From positions 1 to 33,484 of the forward strand of contig PXBD01000055.1 of assembly GCA_003565625.1 (NCBI GenBank): DNA of 33,484 bases, written 5' to 3'. The translations under genes and the position numbers were made by a program. Position 1 is the stretch's first letter. Each line of letters starts with the position of its first letter. Under the pieces are notes generated by a model. It saw only the letters and a list, made by a program, of their open reading frames with translations. It did not search any database and was not told the DNA's origin. Source of the stretch: Gammaproteobacteria bacterium (GTDB lineage: Bacteria; Pseudomonadota; Gammaproteobacteria; Xanthomonadales; Wenzhouxiangellaceae). Below, one piece after another: positions 9,081-18,439 of this stretch.

Positions 9081-9237
9081 ACCGCGGATGAACGCAGATG
9101 AACGCAGATACAAGAGCCTTGGCTTGGGGCCTCGGGTAAGGATAGAGCGATCACTGAGAACCTGCAGCGCTGGATTTTCTGCACGGCCACGCAGACTCCC
9201 CAAACTCTATCCGCGTTCATCCGCGTTCATCTGCGGT
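9081..9237. repeat. Type A inverted-repeat element, copy 1 (upstream of queA)
   Basis: Two 30-base arms, 9081-9110 and 9208-9237, are inverted copies matching at 27 of 30 positions and separated by 97 bases. Each arm is itself built from a 10-base direct repeat of the form GATGAACGCR, repeated about 2.5 times after an ACCGC start. The three arm mismatches are all A/G transitions, at arm positions 7, 17 and 27, exactly one repeat unit apart. The spacer shows no convincing gene. The element fills most of the gap between kynU and queA. The arms recur at 10319-10472. Confidence 0.9.
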
Positions 9238-9287
9238 CAAACGTCCTTGACAGCTTTCCGAATTGCCGAAATCTGAAACTTCGCCTG

Positions 9288-10310
9288 ATGAAAATCACCG
9301 ACTTCCAATTCGACCTCCCTGACCACCTCATCGCCCAGCATCCTTTGCCCGAGCGTTCGGCGAGCCGTCTGCTGAGCCTCGATCGGGCAAGCGGAGGGTT
9401 GAGCGACCGGCGTTTTGCTGACCTGCCGCAGTTGTTGCAGCCGGAAGATTTGCTGGTGTTCAACAATACCCGGGTGATTCCGGCCCGATTGTGGGCGGCC
9501 AAGGCCAGTGGCGGCCGGGTCGAAATTCTTCTTGAGCGCGTCCTGGATGGACGCATGGCCCTGGCTCAGCTGCGCGCCAACCGCAAGCCGGCCGCAGATA
9601 CCGAGCTGGAGGTGCAAGGCGGTGATGTGCGGCTGCGCGTGGCCGGGCGCGAGGGTGAGTTCTGGCGACTGGAGGTGGCGCATGGCTCAAGTTGGGCCGA
9701 TGTGCTCGAACGCTTTGGCCACATGCCGCTGCCGCCCTACATCGAGCGAGGCGAGGAGCAGGCGGACCGCGAGCGCTACCAGACCGTCTATGGACAGGTG
9801 CCCGGTGCGGTCGCCGCGCCAACCGCCGGGCTGCATTTCGATTCTGCCCTGCTGGAGCGTATCGGCGCGCTTGGCGTTCGACGGGCGTTCTGCACCCTGC
9901 ATGTCGGTGCCGGGACCTTCCAGCCGGTGCGCGCGAAGAACATCGAGGATCACGTCATGCACGCCGAGTGGCTGCAGGTCGATGACAGTTTGGTCGACGC
10001 CGTCGCCCAAACCCGACGGCGCGGCGGTCGCGTGATCGCGGTCGGCACCACGGCGGTGCGTTCGCTGGAAACGGCGGCCGCCAGCGGGCAGTTGCAGCCG
10101 TATACCGGTGACAGCCGCCTGTTCATCTACCCGGGCTACGAGTTCCGCGTCGTCGACGGCCTGATCACCAACTTCCACCTGCCGGGTTCGACCCTGATCA
10201 TGCTGGTCTCGGCCTTTGCCGGGCGCGAGGCGGTGTTGCATGCGTATCGGCATGCGGTTGAGCAGAAATACCGATTTTTCAGCTATGGCGATGCGATGTT
10301 CATTGCTTGA
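9288..10310 (+). CDS. queA: S-adenosylmethionine:tRNA ribosyltransferase-isomerase QueA
   Basis: QueA transfers the ribosyl group of S-adenosylmethionine to preQ1 in tRNA to form epoxyqueuosine, late in queuosine synthesis. The 340-residue product is near the usual 345-355. Family motifs are visible: [20 protein letters not shown] at the N-terminus, [53 protein letters not shown], and [19 protein letters not shown] near the end. No strong ribosome binding site precedes the ATG, but the N-terminus matches the family. It is followed by tgt, its pathway partner, and is bracketed by the two type A inverted-repeat elements. Confidence 0.96.
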   Translation: MKITDFQFDLPDHLIAQHPLPERSASRLLSLDRASGGLSDRRFADLPQLLQPEDLLVFNNTRVIPARLWAAKASGGRVEILLERVLDGRMALAQLRANRKPAADTELEVQGGDVRLRVAGREGEFWRLEVAHGSSWADVLERFGHMPLPPYIERGEEQADRERYQTVYGQVPGAVAAPTAGLHFDSALLERIGALGVRRAFCTLHVGAGTFQPVRAKNIEDHVMHAEWLQVDDSLVDAVAQTRRRGGRVIAVGTTAVRSLETAAASGQLQPYTGDSRLFIYPGYEFRVVDGLITNFHLPGSTLIMLVSAFAGREAVLHAYRHAVEQKYRFFSYGDAMFIA

Positions 10311-10318
10311 GTTTTTTT

Positions 10319-11604
<1,286 letters not shown>

Positions 11605-11605
<1 letters not shown>

Positions 11606-11674
11606 GGGGTTCAGGGTTCAGGTTTCAGGGCGGGCCTCGATCCAGTTTTCCTGAATCCTGAACCCTGAACCCTT
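11605..11674. repeat. Type B inverted-repeat hairpin, copy 1 (after tgt)
   Basis: Arms 11605-11629 and 11650-11674 match in inverted orientation at 23 of 25 positions around a 20-base loop. Each arm is three copies of a 7-base unit (TTCAGGG or variants). The element starts on the last base of the tgt stop codon. The RNA could form a long stem and may end or stabilise the tgt transcript, though no T-tract follows. The loop is similar to that of the copy at 29813-29872 (12 of 20 positions), which marks them as one family. Confidence 0.88.
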
Positions 11675-11689
11675 CCGCCTCGGCCAACC

Positions 11690-11719
11690 TTGGCCGGGGC
11701 GGGAAGTGTGTGCGATAAT
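11690..11719 (+). promoter_or_regulatory. Likely sigma-70 promoter for yajC-secD-secF
   Basis: A -35-like TTGGCC (11690-11695) is followed after 18 bases by an extended -10, TGCGATAAT, whose hexamer GATAAT is at 11714-11719. It lies 69 bases upstream of the yajC start and after the hairpin that separates tgt from yajC. The -35 overlaps an interrupted palindrome, CGGCCAA-CC-TTGGCCG (11681-11696), which could be a binding site. The -10 is good; the -35 is only a partial match. Confidence 0.5.
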
Positions 11720-11788
11720 GCGCGGTTCCTGTCGGGGTGCTCGAGCCCCCGGCGTTGCCAAATTTCTGATCAGTCGAGGACTACCCGT

Positions 11789-12121
11789 ATGGATTTTCTG
11801 ATCGCCAGCGCCATGGCCCAGGATGCCGCCGCCCAGCAGCCCAGCGTGTGGGGCAGCCTGATTCCGCTGATCCTGATCGTCGTCATTTTCTGGTTTCTTC
11901 TGATTCGGCCGCAGATGAAACGCAACAAGGAACACCGGGAACTGGTCTCCGGCCTGGCCGTGGGCGACGAGGTGGTGTCGGCCGGTGGCCTGCTGGGCAA
12001 GATCACCGAGGTCGGTGATTCCTTTGTTTCGGTCAAGCTGGCCGACAATATCGTCATCAAGCTGCAGCGCCACTCCGTCGCCCAGGTAGTGCCCAAGGGC
12101 ACCATGGACTCGGCCGGCTGA
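11789..12121 (+). CDS. yajC: Preprotein translocase subunit YajC
   Basis: YajC is the small accessory subunit of the SecDF-YajC complex that assists SecYEG in export. The 110-residue product has one membrane segment at about residues 19-39 (LIPLILIVVIFWFLLIRP), the family motif RPQMKRNKEHRELVSGLAVGD, and the cytosolic tail motif GLLGKITEVGD. GAGGA lies 8 bases before the chosen ATG; the frame is open upstream, but the extension has no family similarity. It is followed by secD after 41 bases. Confidence 0.96.
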   Translation: MDFLIASAMAQDAAAQQPSVWGSLIPLILIVVIFWFLLIRPQMKRNKEHRELVSGLAVGDEVVSAGGLLGKITEVGDSFVSVKLADNIVIKLQRHSVAQVVPKGTMDSAG

Positions 12122-12162
12122 GCCGGCACCTGACACCCGATCGCTCTTCGGAAAGTAATCGA

Positions 12163-14022
12163 ATGAATCGTTTCCCGCCCTGGAAATACGCCCTGCTGAT
12201 CATCGCGCTCGGTATCGGCATGATCTACGCTCTGCCGAATTTGTTCGGCGACGATCCTGCCGTTCAGGTCTCCTCGCTGCGCGGGTTCGAGCTCGAGGCC
12301 GATCTGCCGAACCGGATCGAGACCCTGCTGAGCTCGGCCGACATCGCGTACAACTCGATCAGCTTCGAGCCGCAGCGACTGCTTGTTCGGCTGGACAACC
12401 CTGATCTCCAGGCGCGCGCGGCCGACCTGTTGCGCGACTCGCTTGCCGAAGACTACGTGGTAGCGCTGAACCTGGCACCCTCGACGCCGGGCTGGCTGCG
12501 GGTGCTGCGGGCCGAGCCCATGGTACTCGGGCTGGACCTGCAGGGTGGGGTCCACTTCCTGATGCAGGTCGATATGGATGCGGCTCGCACCCAGCAGCTG
12601 GAGCGCTTCGTCAGCGATGTCCGAACCGTTCTGCGCCAGGGCAACGTGCGCTACCGTTCGGTGCGCGTGGATCGTAACCACATCGTGGCCGAGATGCGTT
12701 CGGCCGAGGATCGTGACGCTGCCATGCGTCTGATCGAGCGGGAACTCGATGAGCTGGTTCTCGAATCGCGTGATGGTTCGGAAACCTTCAATATCCGTGC
12801 CAGCATCGATGAGAGCATTCTCCAGGACTTGCAGCAGACCGCCCTGCGTCAGAACATCACGACCCTGCGCAACCGCGTCAACGAGCTTGGCGTATCCGAG
12901 CCGGTGATCCAGCAGCAGGGCGCCGAACGTATCGTGGTGCAGCTTCCCGGCGTTCAGGATACGGCCGAGGCCAAGCGCGTGCTCGGTTCTACGGCCACCA
13001 TCGAGTACCGCGGCGTGGACGAGCAGAACGACCCGTTCGAGGCCCATCGGACCGGCCGGATTCCCCCGCAATCGCGGTTGTATTTCATGCGCGACGGTTC
13101 ACCCATCCTGCTCTCGCGCACCGTCATTGCCTCCGGTGACAACCTGGTCGGCGCGGCGGCCGGATTCGACCAGCAGACCGGACAGCCCAACGTCGTCGTT
13201 ACTCTCGACGGGGTGGGCGCGCGACGCATGCTGGAACATACCAGCCAGAACGTCGGCAACCGCATGGCCGTGGTGTTCATCGAGCACCGGCCGGAAACGC
13301 GCGAGGTGGACGGTGAAGAAGTTCAGGGCACGCGGCGGGTCGAGGAAGTGATCTCGGCGGCGGTAACGCGCGAACCGTTCGGGCGGCGCTTCCAGACCAC
13401 CGGCCTTGGGTCGGCCACCGAGGCCACCCAGCTGGCCATGCTCCTGCGCGCCGGTGCCCTGGCCGCACCAATGCAGATCATCGAAGAGCGCACCGTTGGC
13501 CCCAGCCTCGGCCAGGACAACATCGATCAGGGCTTCCGGTCGGTGCTGATCGGCTTCGTGCTGGTGTTGATCGTCATGGCGGTGTACTACCGGGTTTTTG
13601 GCCTGGTAGCCAACCTTGCCCTGACCGCCAACCTGGTCCTGATTGTCGCCCTGCTTTCGCTGCTGGGGGCAACGCTTACCCTCCCCGGTATTGCCGGTAT
13701 TGTCTTGACCGTCGGCATGGCGGTGGATGCCAACGTACTGATCTTCGAACGGATTCGTGAAGAATTGCGCAACGGCAACACGCCCCAGGCGGCGATTCGC
13801 GCAGGCTATGAAAAAGCCTTTTCGACCATCGCCGATGCCAACGTCACCACCCTGATCGCGGCGATCGTGTTGTTCATGTTCGGAACCGGTCCGATCAAGG
13901 GCTTTGCCGTGACCTTGAGTCTTGGTATCGCCACGTCGATGTTCACCGCCATCATCGGCACCCGGGGCGTGATCAACCTGATTTACGGGCGCCGCAAGCG
14001 GGTTCAGGCCCTGGCGATCTAG
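12163..14022 (+). CDS. secD: Protein translocase subunit SecD
   Basis: SecD and SecF form a proton-driven RND-type membrane complex that pulls exported proteins from the periplasmic side of SecYEG. The 619-residue protein matches the gammaproteobacterial form: a first membrane segment at residues 6-24, LGLDLQGGVHFLMQVD, a large periplasmic region (about 35-450), then five membrane segments with the motifs GMAVDANVLIFERIREELR and AFSTIADANVTTLIAA. The aspartate in AVDANV is the expected conserved proton-pathway residue. GGAAAG precedes the start. It is the middle gene of yajC-secD-secF. Confidence 0.97.
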   Translation: MNRFPPWKYALLIIALGIGMIYALPNLFGDDPAVQVSSLRGFELEADLPNRIETLLSSADIAYNSISFEPQRLLVRLDNPDLQARAADLLRDSLAEDYVVALNLAPSTPGWLRVLRAEPMVLGLDLQGGVHFLMQVDMDAARTQQLERFVSDVRTVLRQGNVRYRSVRVDRNHIVAEMRSAEDRDAAMRLIERELDELVLESRDGSETFNIRASIDESILQDLQQTALRQNITTLRNRVNELGVSEPVIQQQGAERIVVQLPGVQDTAEAKRVLGSTATIEYRGVDEQNDPFEAHRTGRIPPQSRLYFMRDGSPILLSRTVIASGDNLVGAAAGFDQQTGQPNVVVTLDGVGARRMLEHTSQNVGNRMAVVFIEHRPETREVDGEEVQGTRRVEEVISAAVTREPFGRRFQTTGLGSATEATQLAMLLRAGALAAPMQIIEERTVGPSLGQDNIDQGFRSVLIGFVLVLIVMAVYYRVFGLVANLALTANLVLIVALLSLLGATLTLPGIAGIVLTVGMAVDANVLIFERIREELRNGNTPQAAIRAGYEKAFSTIADANVTTLIAAIVLFMFGTGPIKGFAVTLSLGIATSMFTAIIGTRGVINLIYGRRKRVQALAI

Positions 14023-14037
14023 AGGACTCTCTGCATC

Positions 14038-15015
14038 ATGGATATCATCAAGGCCAACACCAGCATCAATTTCATGCGCCAGCGCAATACGGCGCTGATC
14101 ATTTCGGCCATCATTCTGCTGATCGGTGTCGTTTCGCTGGTCACTCGCGGCATCAATTTTGGCCTGGATTTCACCGGCGGGACGCTGATCGAGGTCAGCT
14201 ATCCGGCTGCAGCCGATCTCGGCGAGTTACGCGATACGCTCACCGATGCAGGGTTTGACGACTTTACCGTCCAGACTTTCGGCACCGCGCGCGATATTGT
14301 TGTCCGCATCCCGGCTGATCAGGACGATGAGTCCGGAGCCGATCTGTCGACCCAGGTGCTCAACGCCTTGTCTGCGGCCACGCCGGGAATCGACCTGCGG
14401 CGGGTTGAATTCGTCGGTCCGCAGGTCGGGCAGGAACTGGCCGAGCAGGGTGGGCTGGCGCTGTTATACGCCATCATCGGCATCCTGCTCTATATCTCCT
14501 TCCGTTTTCAGTGGCGTTTTGCCGTCGGCGCGGTCGCGGCCCTGGTGCATGACGTGCTGCTGGTGGTTGGCATTCTGTCGATCTTCCAGATCAACTTCGA
14601 CCTGACCGTAGTGGCCGCCATCCTGGCCGTGATCGGCTATTCGCTCAACGACACCATCGTCCTCTACGACCGCCTTCGGGAGAATTTCCGGGTCAAGCGC
14701 AAGGGTACGCCGGTCGAGCTGTGCAATTTATCGATCAACCAGATGCTGGGCCGTACCTTGATGACCTCGCTGACCACGCTGCTGGTGCTGATCGCGTTGT
14801 TCTACTTTGGCGGCGAGATCATCCATGCTTTTGCCTTCACTCTGATTATCGGGGTGATTGTGGGTACCTATTCCTCGATTTATATCGCCGGCAGCGCCGC
14901 CATCCTGCTGGGCGTTTCCAAGCAGGACCTCATGCCGGTGGCCAAGGAAGGTGCAGACCAGCCAGACCAGGAAACCGAAGTGTTGCCCGAGCGCTTCCGC
15001 CGCGGCGGGGCTTGA
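14038..15015 (+). CDS. secF: Protein translocase subunit SecF
   Basis: SecF is the partner of SecD in the export complex. The 325-residue protein has a membrane segment at about residues 18-38, the motif NFGLDFTGGTLIEV, a periplasmic domain to about 130, and five further membrane segments carrying VIGYSLNDTIVLYDRLREN and a later SINQMLGRTLMTSLTTLL. It starts 15 bases after secD with AGAGGA upstream. Length and motifs are typical. Confidence 0.97.
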   Translation: MDIIKANTSINFMRQRNTALIISAIILLIGVVSLVTRGINFGLDFTGGTLIEVSYPAAADLGELRDTLTDAGFDDFTVQTFGTARDIVVRIPADQDDESGADLSTQVLNALSAATPGIDLRRVEFVGPQVGQELAEQGGLALLYAIIGILLYISFRFQWRFAVGAVAALVHDVLLVVGILSIFQINFDLTVVAAILAVIGYSLNDTIVLYDRLRENFRVKRKGTPVELCNLSINQMLGRTLMTSLTTLLVLIALFYFGGEIIHAFAFTLIIGVIVGTYSSIYIAGSAAILLGVSKQDLMPVAKEGADQPDQETEVLPERFRRGGA

Positions 15016-15020
15016 CCAGG

Positions 15021-15467
15021 ATGCGGGGGCGCAGTCCATTGATCGTTCTGGCGCTCGTGCTGATGGCGCTCACGACGACAGCGTCGGGAGAAGAGCAGCG
15101 TTTCCTGGTGGAATTCGAGCTTCACATTGATGGCGTAGAGCGCGGTACGCCCAGCATGATGCTGCTGGCTGGCAGTCCGGCCAGCCTCGAAACCGGCTCC
15201 GATGACGATGGTTATCGCCTCGAGATCGAGGTCGAACCCGCTTCTGCCGCTCCGGTAAACAGTCTGTGGCTGCATGTGGCGGTATTCGAGCGGGTCGGTC
15301 AGGGTTGGGAGGAACTGGTTGATTCCATTCTCGGCGTGCCCGAAGGCGAGTTTGCGACGCTGAGCGTGGTCGACGGAGATGCGGCCCCGACGCCGGAAAC
15401 CGCAGCAGTCTATCTGCGGGTTCGCACCACCCGCTCGGTCCCGGAACCCGTGGTCGAGGAGTCTTGA
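15021..15467 (+). CDS. Small exported protein of unknown function downstream of secF
   Basis: The 148-residue product has a signal peptide (about residues 1-22, hydrophobic core LIVLALVLMALTTTASG, then EEQRF). The mature part is acidic and predicted mostly beta: it alternates strand-like segments (FLVEFELHIDGVERG, YRLEIEVEP, LWLHVAVFERV, AVYLRVRTT). I do not recognise a named family. It starts 5 bases after the secF stop, so it is likely the last gene of the sec operon. The frame is open far upstream inside secF, but the ATG at 15021 gives a normal signal peptide. It converges with the CBS gene with no gap: its stop ends at 15467 and the other begins at 15468. Confidence 0.8.
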   Translation: MRGRSPLIVLALVLMALTTTASGEEQRFLVEFELHIDGVERGTPSMMLLAGSPASLETGSDDDGYRLEIEVEPASAAPVNSLWLHVAVFERVGQGWEELVDSILGVPEGEFATLSVVDGDAAPTPETAAVYLRVRTTRSVPEPVVEES

Positions 15468-15878
15468 TCAGGAATCGACTTGTTCCAGGATGGAGCTGAC
15501 GATATCGTTCATGGTTAGAATGCCCTCCAGTTCATTGTTGCTGGAGACCAGTACGCGCTTGATGTCGAAATCCAGCATCATTTGTACGGCATGACGGACC
15601 TCGAGCTGGCGCGGTACGGTGAGCGCCGGTTTGGTCGCGATATCGTACACGTTGACCAGGTTCACGTCCCCTTCTTCGCGCACTACGGTACGCAAAATCG
15701 TGGTGTAGGTGACAATACCCCAGGCATCACCGGGGTGCCGTTTTTCGACGATCAGTGACTTCACGCGTGCCTTGCGCATGATGTCCATGGCTTCCCGCAG
15801 CGTGGACATGCACGAAACGGTGATCACATCGGTCACCATCAGGTCTTCAACAAGGGTGCGTGAATCCGAACTAGACAT
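15468..15878 (-). CDS. CBS-domain-pair protein in the DUF1538 operon
   Basis: The 136 residues form two CBS motifs and nothing else. The first is at about 9-70 (VEDLMVTDVITVS, AMDIMRKARVKSLIVEK, WGIVTYTTILRTVV). The second is at about 78-133 (VYDIATKPALTV, AVQMMLDFDIKRVLV, LEGILTMNDIVSSIL). CBS pairs usually bind adenine nucleotides and gate enzymes or transporters. It lies 12 bases after the P-II-like gene and has GAGG 8 bases before its ATG, so it is the third gene of that operon. I infer that it senses a nucleotide for the DUF1538 membrane protein; the sequence does not show the ligand. Confidence 0.87.
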   Translation of the reverse strand: MSSSDSRTLVEDLMVTDVITVSCMSTLREAMDIMRKARVKSLIVEKRHPGDAWGIVTYTTILRTVVREEGDVNLVNVYDIATKPALTVPRQLEVRHAVQMMLDFDIKRVLVSSNNELEGILTMNDIVSSILEQVDS

Positions 15879-15890
15879 GAGCTGGTCCTC

Positions 15891-16238
15891 CTAGACTTGA
15901 TCTTCAATATGTTTGGCGAACTGGTCGACATCCCGGGTATCGATACCCCCCAGGTGTTCGAGTGGACAGGTGAAGGCGATCCCGCGCGGGTTGTCATCCA
16001 GGTTCAGTTCGCGGGTTAACGCCTTGAGAGCCTGGAGCGAAAGCTTTTTCTCCAGCACGTACAGCAGCACCGACTGTGAGCCCTCGTAGGTCAGGCCGAA
16101 GAAGGTCTTTTTTTCCTCCGACGTGATCCCGCGGGCATCCAGCAGGGTGACGGTCCCGGCACCTGCTTCCTTGGCGATGTCAATCGCCTGCTGTTCCATT
16201 TCTTCGGCCACGATAACGGCCAGGACGGAAAATTTCAT
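15891..16238 (-). CDS. P-II-like small regulatory protein
   Basis: The 115-residue protein has the length and strand-helix pattern of P-II signalling proteins: MKFSVLAVIVAEEMEQQAIDIAKEAGAGTVT resembles the first beta-alpha unit, DARGITSEEKK sits where the T-loop would be, and SVLLYVLEKKLSLQALKAL resembles the second beta-alpha unit. The canonical uridylylated tyrosine motif of GlnB/GlnK is absent, so this is a P-II-like rather than a classical nitrogen regulator. Its ATG overlaps the stop of the DUF1538 gene (ATGA), a sign of tight co-translation with a membrane partner, as in GlnK-AmtB. The fold assignment is by pattern, not by a strong motif. Confidence 0.7.
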   Translation of the reverse strand: MKFSVLAVIVAEEMEQQAIDIAKEAGAGTVTLLDARGITSEEKKTFFGLTYEGSQSVLLYVLEKKLSLQALKALTRELNLDDNPRGIAFTCPLEHLGGIDTRDVDQFAKHIEDQV

Positions 16239-17758
16239 GTTGATGCACCTCGCTTCTTGGCTGCGATTTCGGCAATGATGGCGTACAGCATGACGCTGAC
16301 GATCGGAAAGATCGAGGCAAAGGCGATCAGCCCAAAACCGTCGATCATGATGTTGCGCCCCTCGATCTGAGTGGCCAGGCCAATGCCCAGCGCGGTGATC
16401 AGCGGAACGGTCACCTCGGAAGTAGTAACCCCGCCCAGATCATAGGCCAGAGCCACGATATATTTCGGGGCCAGCCAGGTCAGGAAGATCACCAGTACGT
16501 AGCCGCAGATGATATACAAATGAATCGAGTCACCGGCAATGATCCGGTGAACGCCGATGGTGATGCCGACCGCCACGCCCAGTGCCACGACCAGACGGAT
16601 CACGCTGCCGTTGATTTTTCCCCTGGCCGCCTCCTCGGCTTTCTTGCCTACCGCGATCAGGGCCGGTTCGGCCATGGTGGTGGCAAAGCCGATGGCGAAC
16701 GCAAACACGTAGAGCCAGAATATTCGGCCATGGGCAATGAGCTGTTCGGCCATGCTTTCGCCGATCGGGAACAGTCCCAGTTTCAGCCCGACAACGAAGG
16801 CATACAGGCCGACAATGACCAGCAAAAAGCCGAAAACGACCGTCGGCATGCGCGGGATCCGCCTGCGGATCACCAGGAACTGGAAGAACAAAATGACCAG
16901 GATGATGGGCAGCACATCGCGCACCATCGACAGCAGGTCGCGCAACAGGCTGCTGGCCGAGCCGGGCAGGGCGGTATCCGCGTGTTCCTCCAGCGCCGAG
17001 ACGACCTCGGAACCGTCGCCGGCCGGGTCCTCTCCAAAAGTGAATACGAGCACGCCGTACAACTGGACGGTAATCATTGGCACCATGACGGCCAGGGCGA
17101 CCAGGCCAAAACCGTCGATCAGCGGATTGCGGCCGCGAATCGAGGCGGCCAGGCCCAGGCCCAGTGCGGCAATCAGCGGCACCGTGACGATGTTGGTGGT
17201 TACCCCGCCGGAGTCATAGGCCAGGCCCACGATTTCTTCGGGGGCGAAAAACGTCACCAGCACCACCGTCAGGTAGCCGCCGATCATCATCCAGTGCAGG
17301 GGCCAGCCAAGGATGATGCGCAGCACGCCCACCGCGACCACGGCCCCGACCGAACTGGCCACAAGCACACGCAGCACCCAGGGGTCGATCCGCCCTTCGC
17401 TGATCGTTTCGGCCTGCTCGGCCACGGCAATCAGTGCCGGCTCGGCGATCACCGCCGAAAACCCGATGAAGAAGCCGAATACCATGAGCCACACCAGTGA
17501 ACCCTTTTCGGCCAGTTCATCGGACAGGCTCTTGCCGATCGGAAAGATCCCCATCTCCAGACCCTGGAGAAACAGGGCGACCCCCAGAACCACGATCAGC
17601 AGGCCAAGAACCATGGATCCCAGGCCCTCCGGCATTTGCTGCAGAACCGCAAACTGGAATACGCCGACCACCACGACAATCGGCAGCAGGTTGCGCGCCG
17701 CGTGCAGCAAGGTGTCGAAAAACTGGCGTAGCAGGGGATTCACCGGCGGCAGGCTCAA
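16235..17758 (-). CDS. Duplicated DUF1538 integral membrane protein (putative transporter)
   Basis: This 507-residue protein is almost entirely hydrophobic and consists of two homologous halves (about 1-245 and 265-507). Each half carries FPIGxS, FxIGFxxxxAEPALIAV, APExIVxLAYDxGGVTT, TVPLI and IxGRNxxIDGFGL. This is the pattern of the DUF1538 family, predicted to be transporters with no known substrate. The paired glycine- and aspartate-bearing motifs resemble the inverted repeats of carriers. The frame opens with TTG at 17758; GTG at 17743 is an alternative, and neither has a clear ribosome binding site. It is first in a three-gene operon with the P-II-like and CBS proteins. Confidence 0.88.
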   Translation of the reverse strand: MSLPPVNPLLRQFFDTLLHAARNLLPIVVVVGVFQFAVLQQMPEGLGSMVLGLLIVVLGVALFLQGLEMGIFPIGKSLSDELAEKGSLVWLMVFGFFIGFSAVIAEPALIAVAEQAETISEGRIDPWVLRVLVASSVGAVVAVGVLRIILGWPLHWMMIGGYLTVVLVTFFAPEEIVGLAYDSGGVTTNIVTVPLIAALGLGLAASIRGRNPLIDGFGLVALAVMVPMITVQLYGVLVFTFGEDPAGDGSEVVSALEEHADTALPGSASSLLRDLLSMVRDVLPIILVILFFQFLVIRRRIPRMPTVVFGFLLVIVGLYAFVVGLKLGLFPIGESMAEQLIAHGRIFWLYVFAFAIGFATTMAEPALIAVGKKAEEAARGKINGSVIRLVVALGVAVGITIGVHRIIAGDSIHLYIICGYVLVIFLTWLAPKYIVALAYDLGGVTTSEVTVPLITALGIGLATQIEGRNIMIDGFGLIAFASIFPIVSVMLYAIIAEIAAKKRGAST

Positions 17759-17916
17759 AGGATCAGGGTCGGCAGCGGGTTATTCTACTGGACAGGTCGC
17801 TGGTGGGCTACTGCTGTGACCTGGTTGTGGTTTTGGCCCAAACGAGTACCATAACCGCCCGAACCCGGCTCGACTTGGGCGGTCTGATGTCGCTTCACTG
17901 CGGAAATTCGAAACCT

Positions 17917-18435
17917 ATGGAAACACTGCTGCGCGGTCGTGCTCCCTACATCCTGATTGTTCTGGCCTGTTCCGGACTGCTGGGCTTTGCCTACTACGCC
18001 GAGTTTGTCATGGGGCTGGAGCCGTGCCCGCTGTGCATGCTGCAACGTCTCGGTTTCATGATCATGGGCGGAGTTGCCTTGGCGGCCGCAGTCCACGGCC
18101 CGACCGGATGGGGGCGCTGGGCCTATGCCGTGCCGTTTCTGGCCGGATCCGGCTGGGGGCTGGCCACGGCCGGTCGTCATGTCTGGCTGCAAAGCCTGCC
18201 CGAAGACCAGGTGCCGGACTGCGGCCCGGGCCTGTATTTCATGCGTGAATTCGAGTTTCCGTGGAGCGAAATCGTGCGCGAGGCATTCACCGGCGCCGGC
18301 GAGTGTGCCGAAATCGACTGGACCTTTCTGGGCCTGTCGTTTCCGGCCTGGACATTGCTCTGGTATGTTGCGCTGACAGTGTTTATGCTGTGGGCTTCCA
18401 CCACTCGGTTCGCAGCGCACAAATCAGCAAGGTGA
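17917..18435 (+). CDS. dsbB: Disulfide bond formation protein DsbB
   Basis: DsbB is the inner-membrane quinone reductase that reoxidises DsbA. The 172-residue product has four membrane segments and both periplasmic cysteine pairs: C37-P-L-C40 after the first segment, and C102 (PDCGPG) with C130 (GECAEIDW). The segment LSFPAWTLLWY is typical of the last membrane helix. The frame is open upstream; the ATG at 17917 gives the family length, while an ATG at 17887 would add ten residues, and neither has a strong ribosome binding site. It ends 4 bases before the DAHP synthase gene. Confidence 0.92.
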   Translation: METLLRGRAPYILIVLACSGLLGFAYYAEFVMGLEPCPLCMLQRLGFMIMGGVALAAAVHGPTGWGRWAYAVPFLAGSGWGLATAGRHVWLQSLPEDQVPDCGPGLYFMREFEFPWSEIVREAFTGAGECAEIDWTFLGLSFPAWTLLWYVALTVFMLWASTTRFAAHKSAR

Positions 18436-18439
18436 AGGC

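Noticed and set aside
9111-9207. Small RNA or gene in the spacer of type A copy 1
   Set aside because: Only 6-8 base pairings (for example TTGGGG/CCCCAA) were seen, there is no clear promoter or terminator, and the spacer is unrelated to that of copy 2.
9005-9220. In-frame upstream extension of kynureninase
   Set aside because: It runs through the type A repeat, has no family similarity, and a better start with GGAG exists at 9004.
11770-13071. 433-codon open frame on the minus strand opposite yajC and secD
   Set aside because: It crosses two real genes and their gap; composition is antisense-like and shows no domain.
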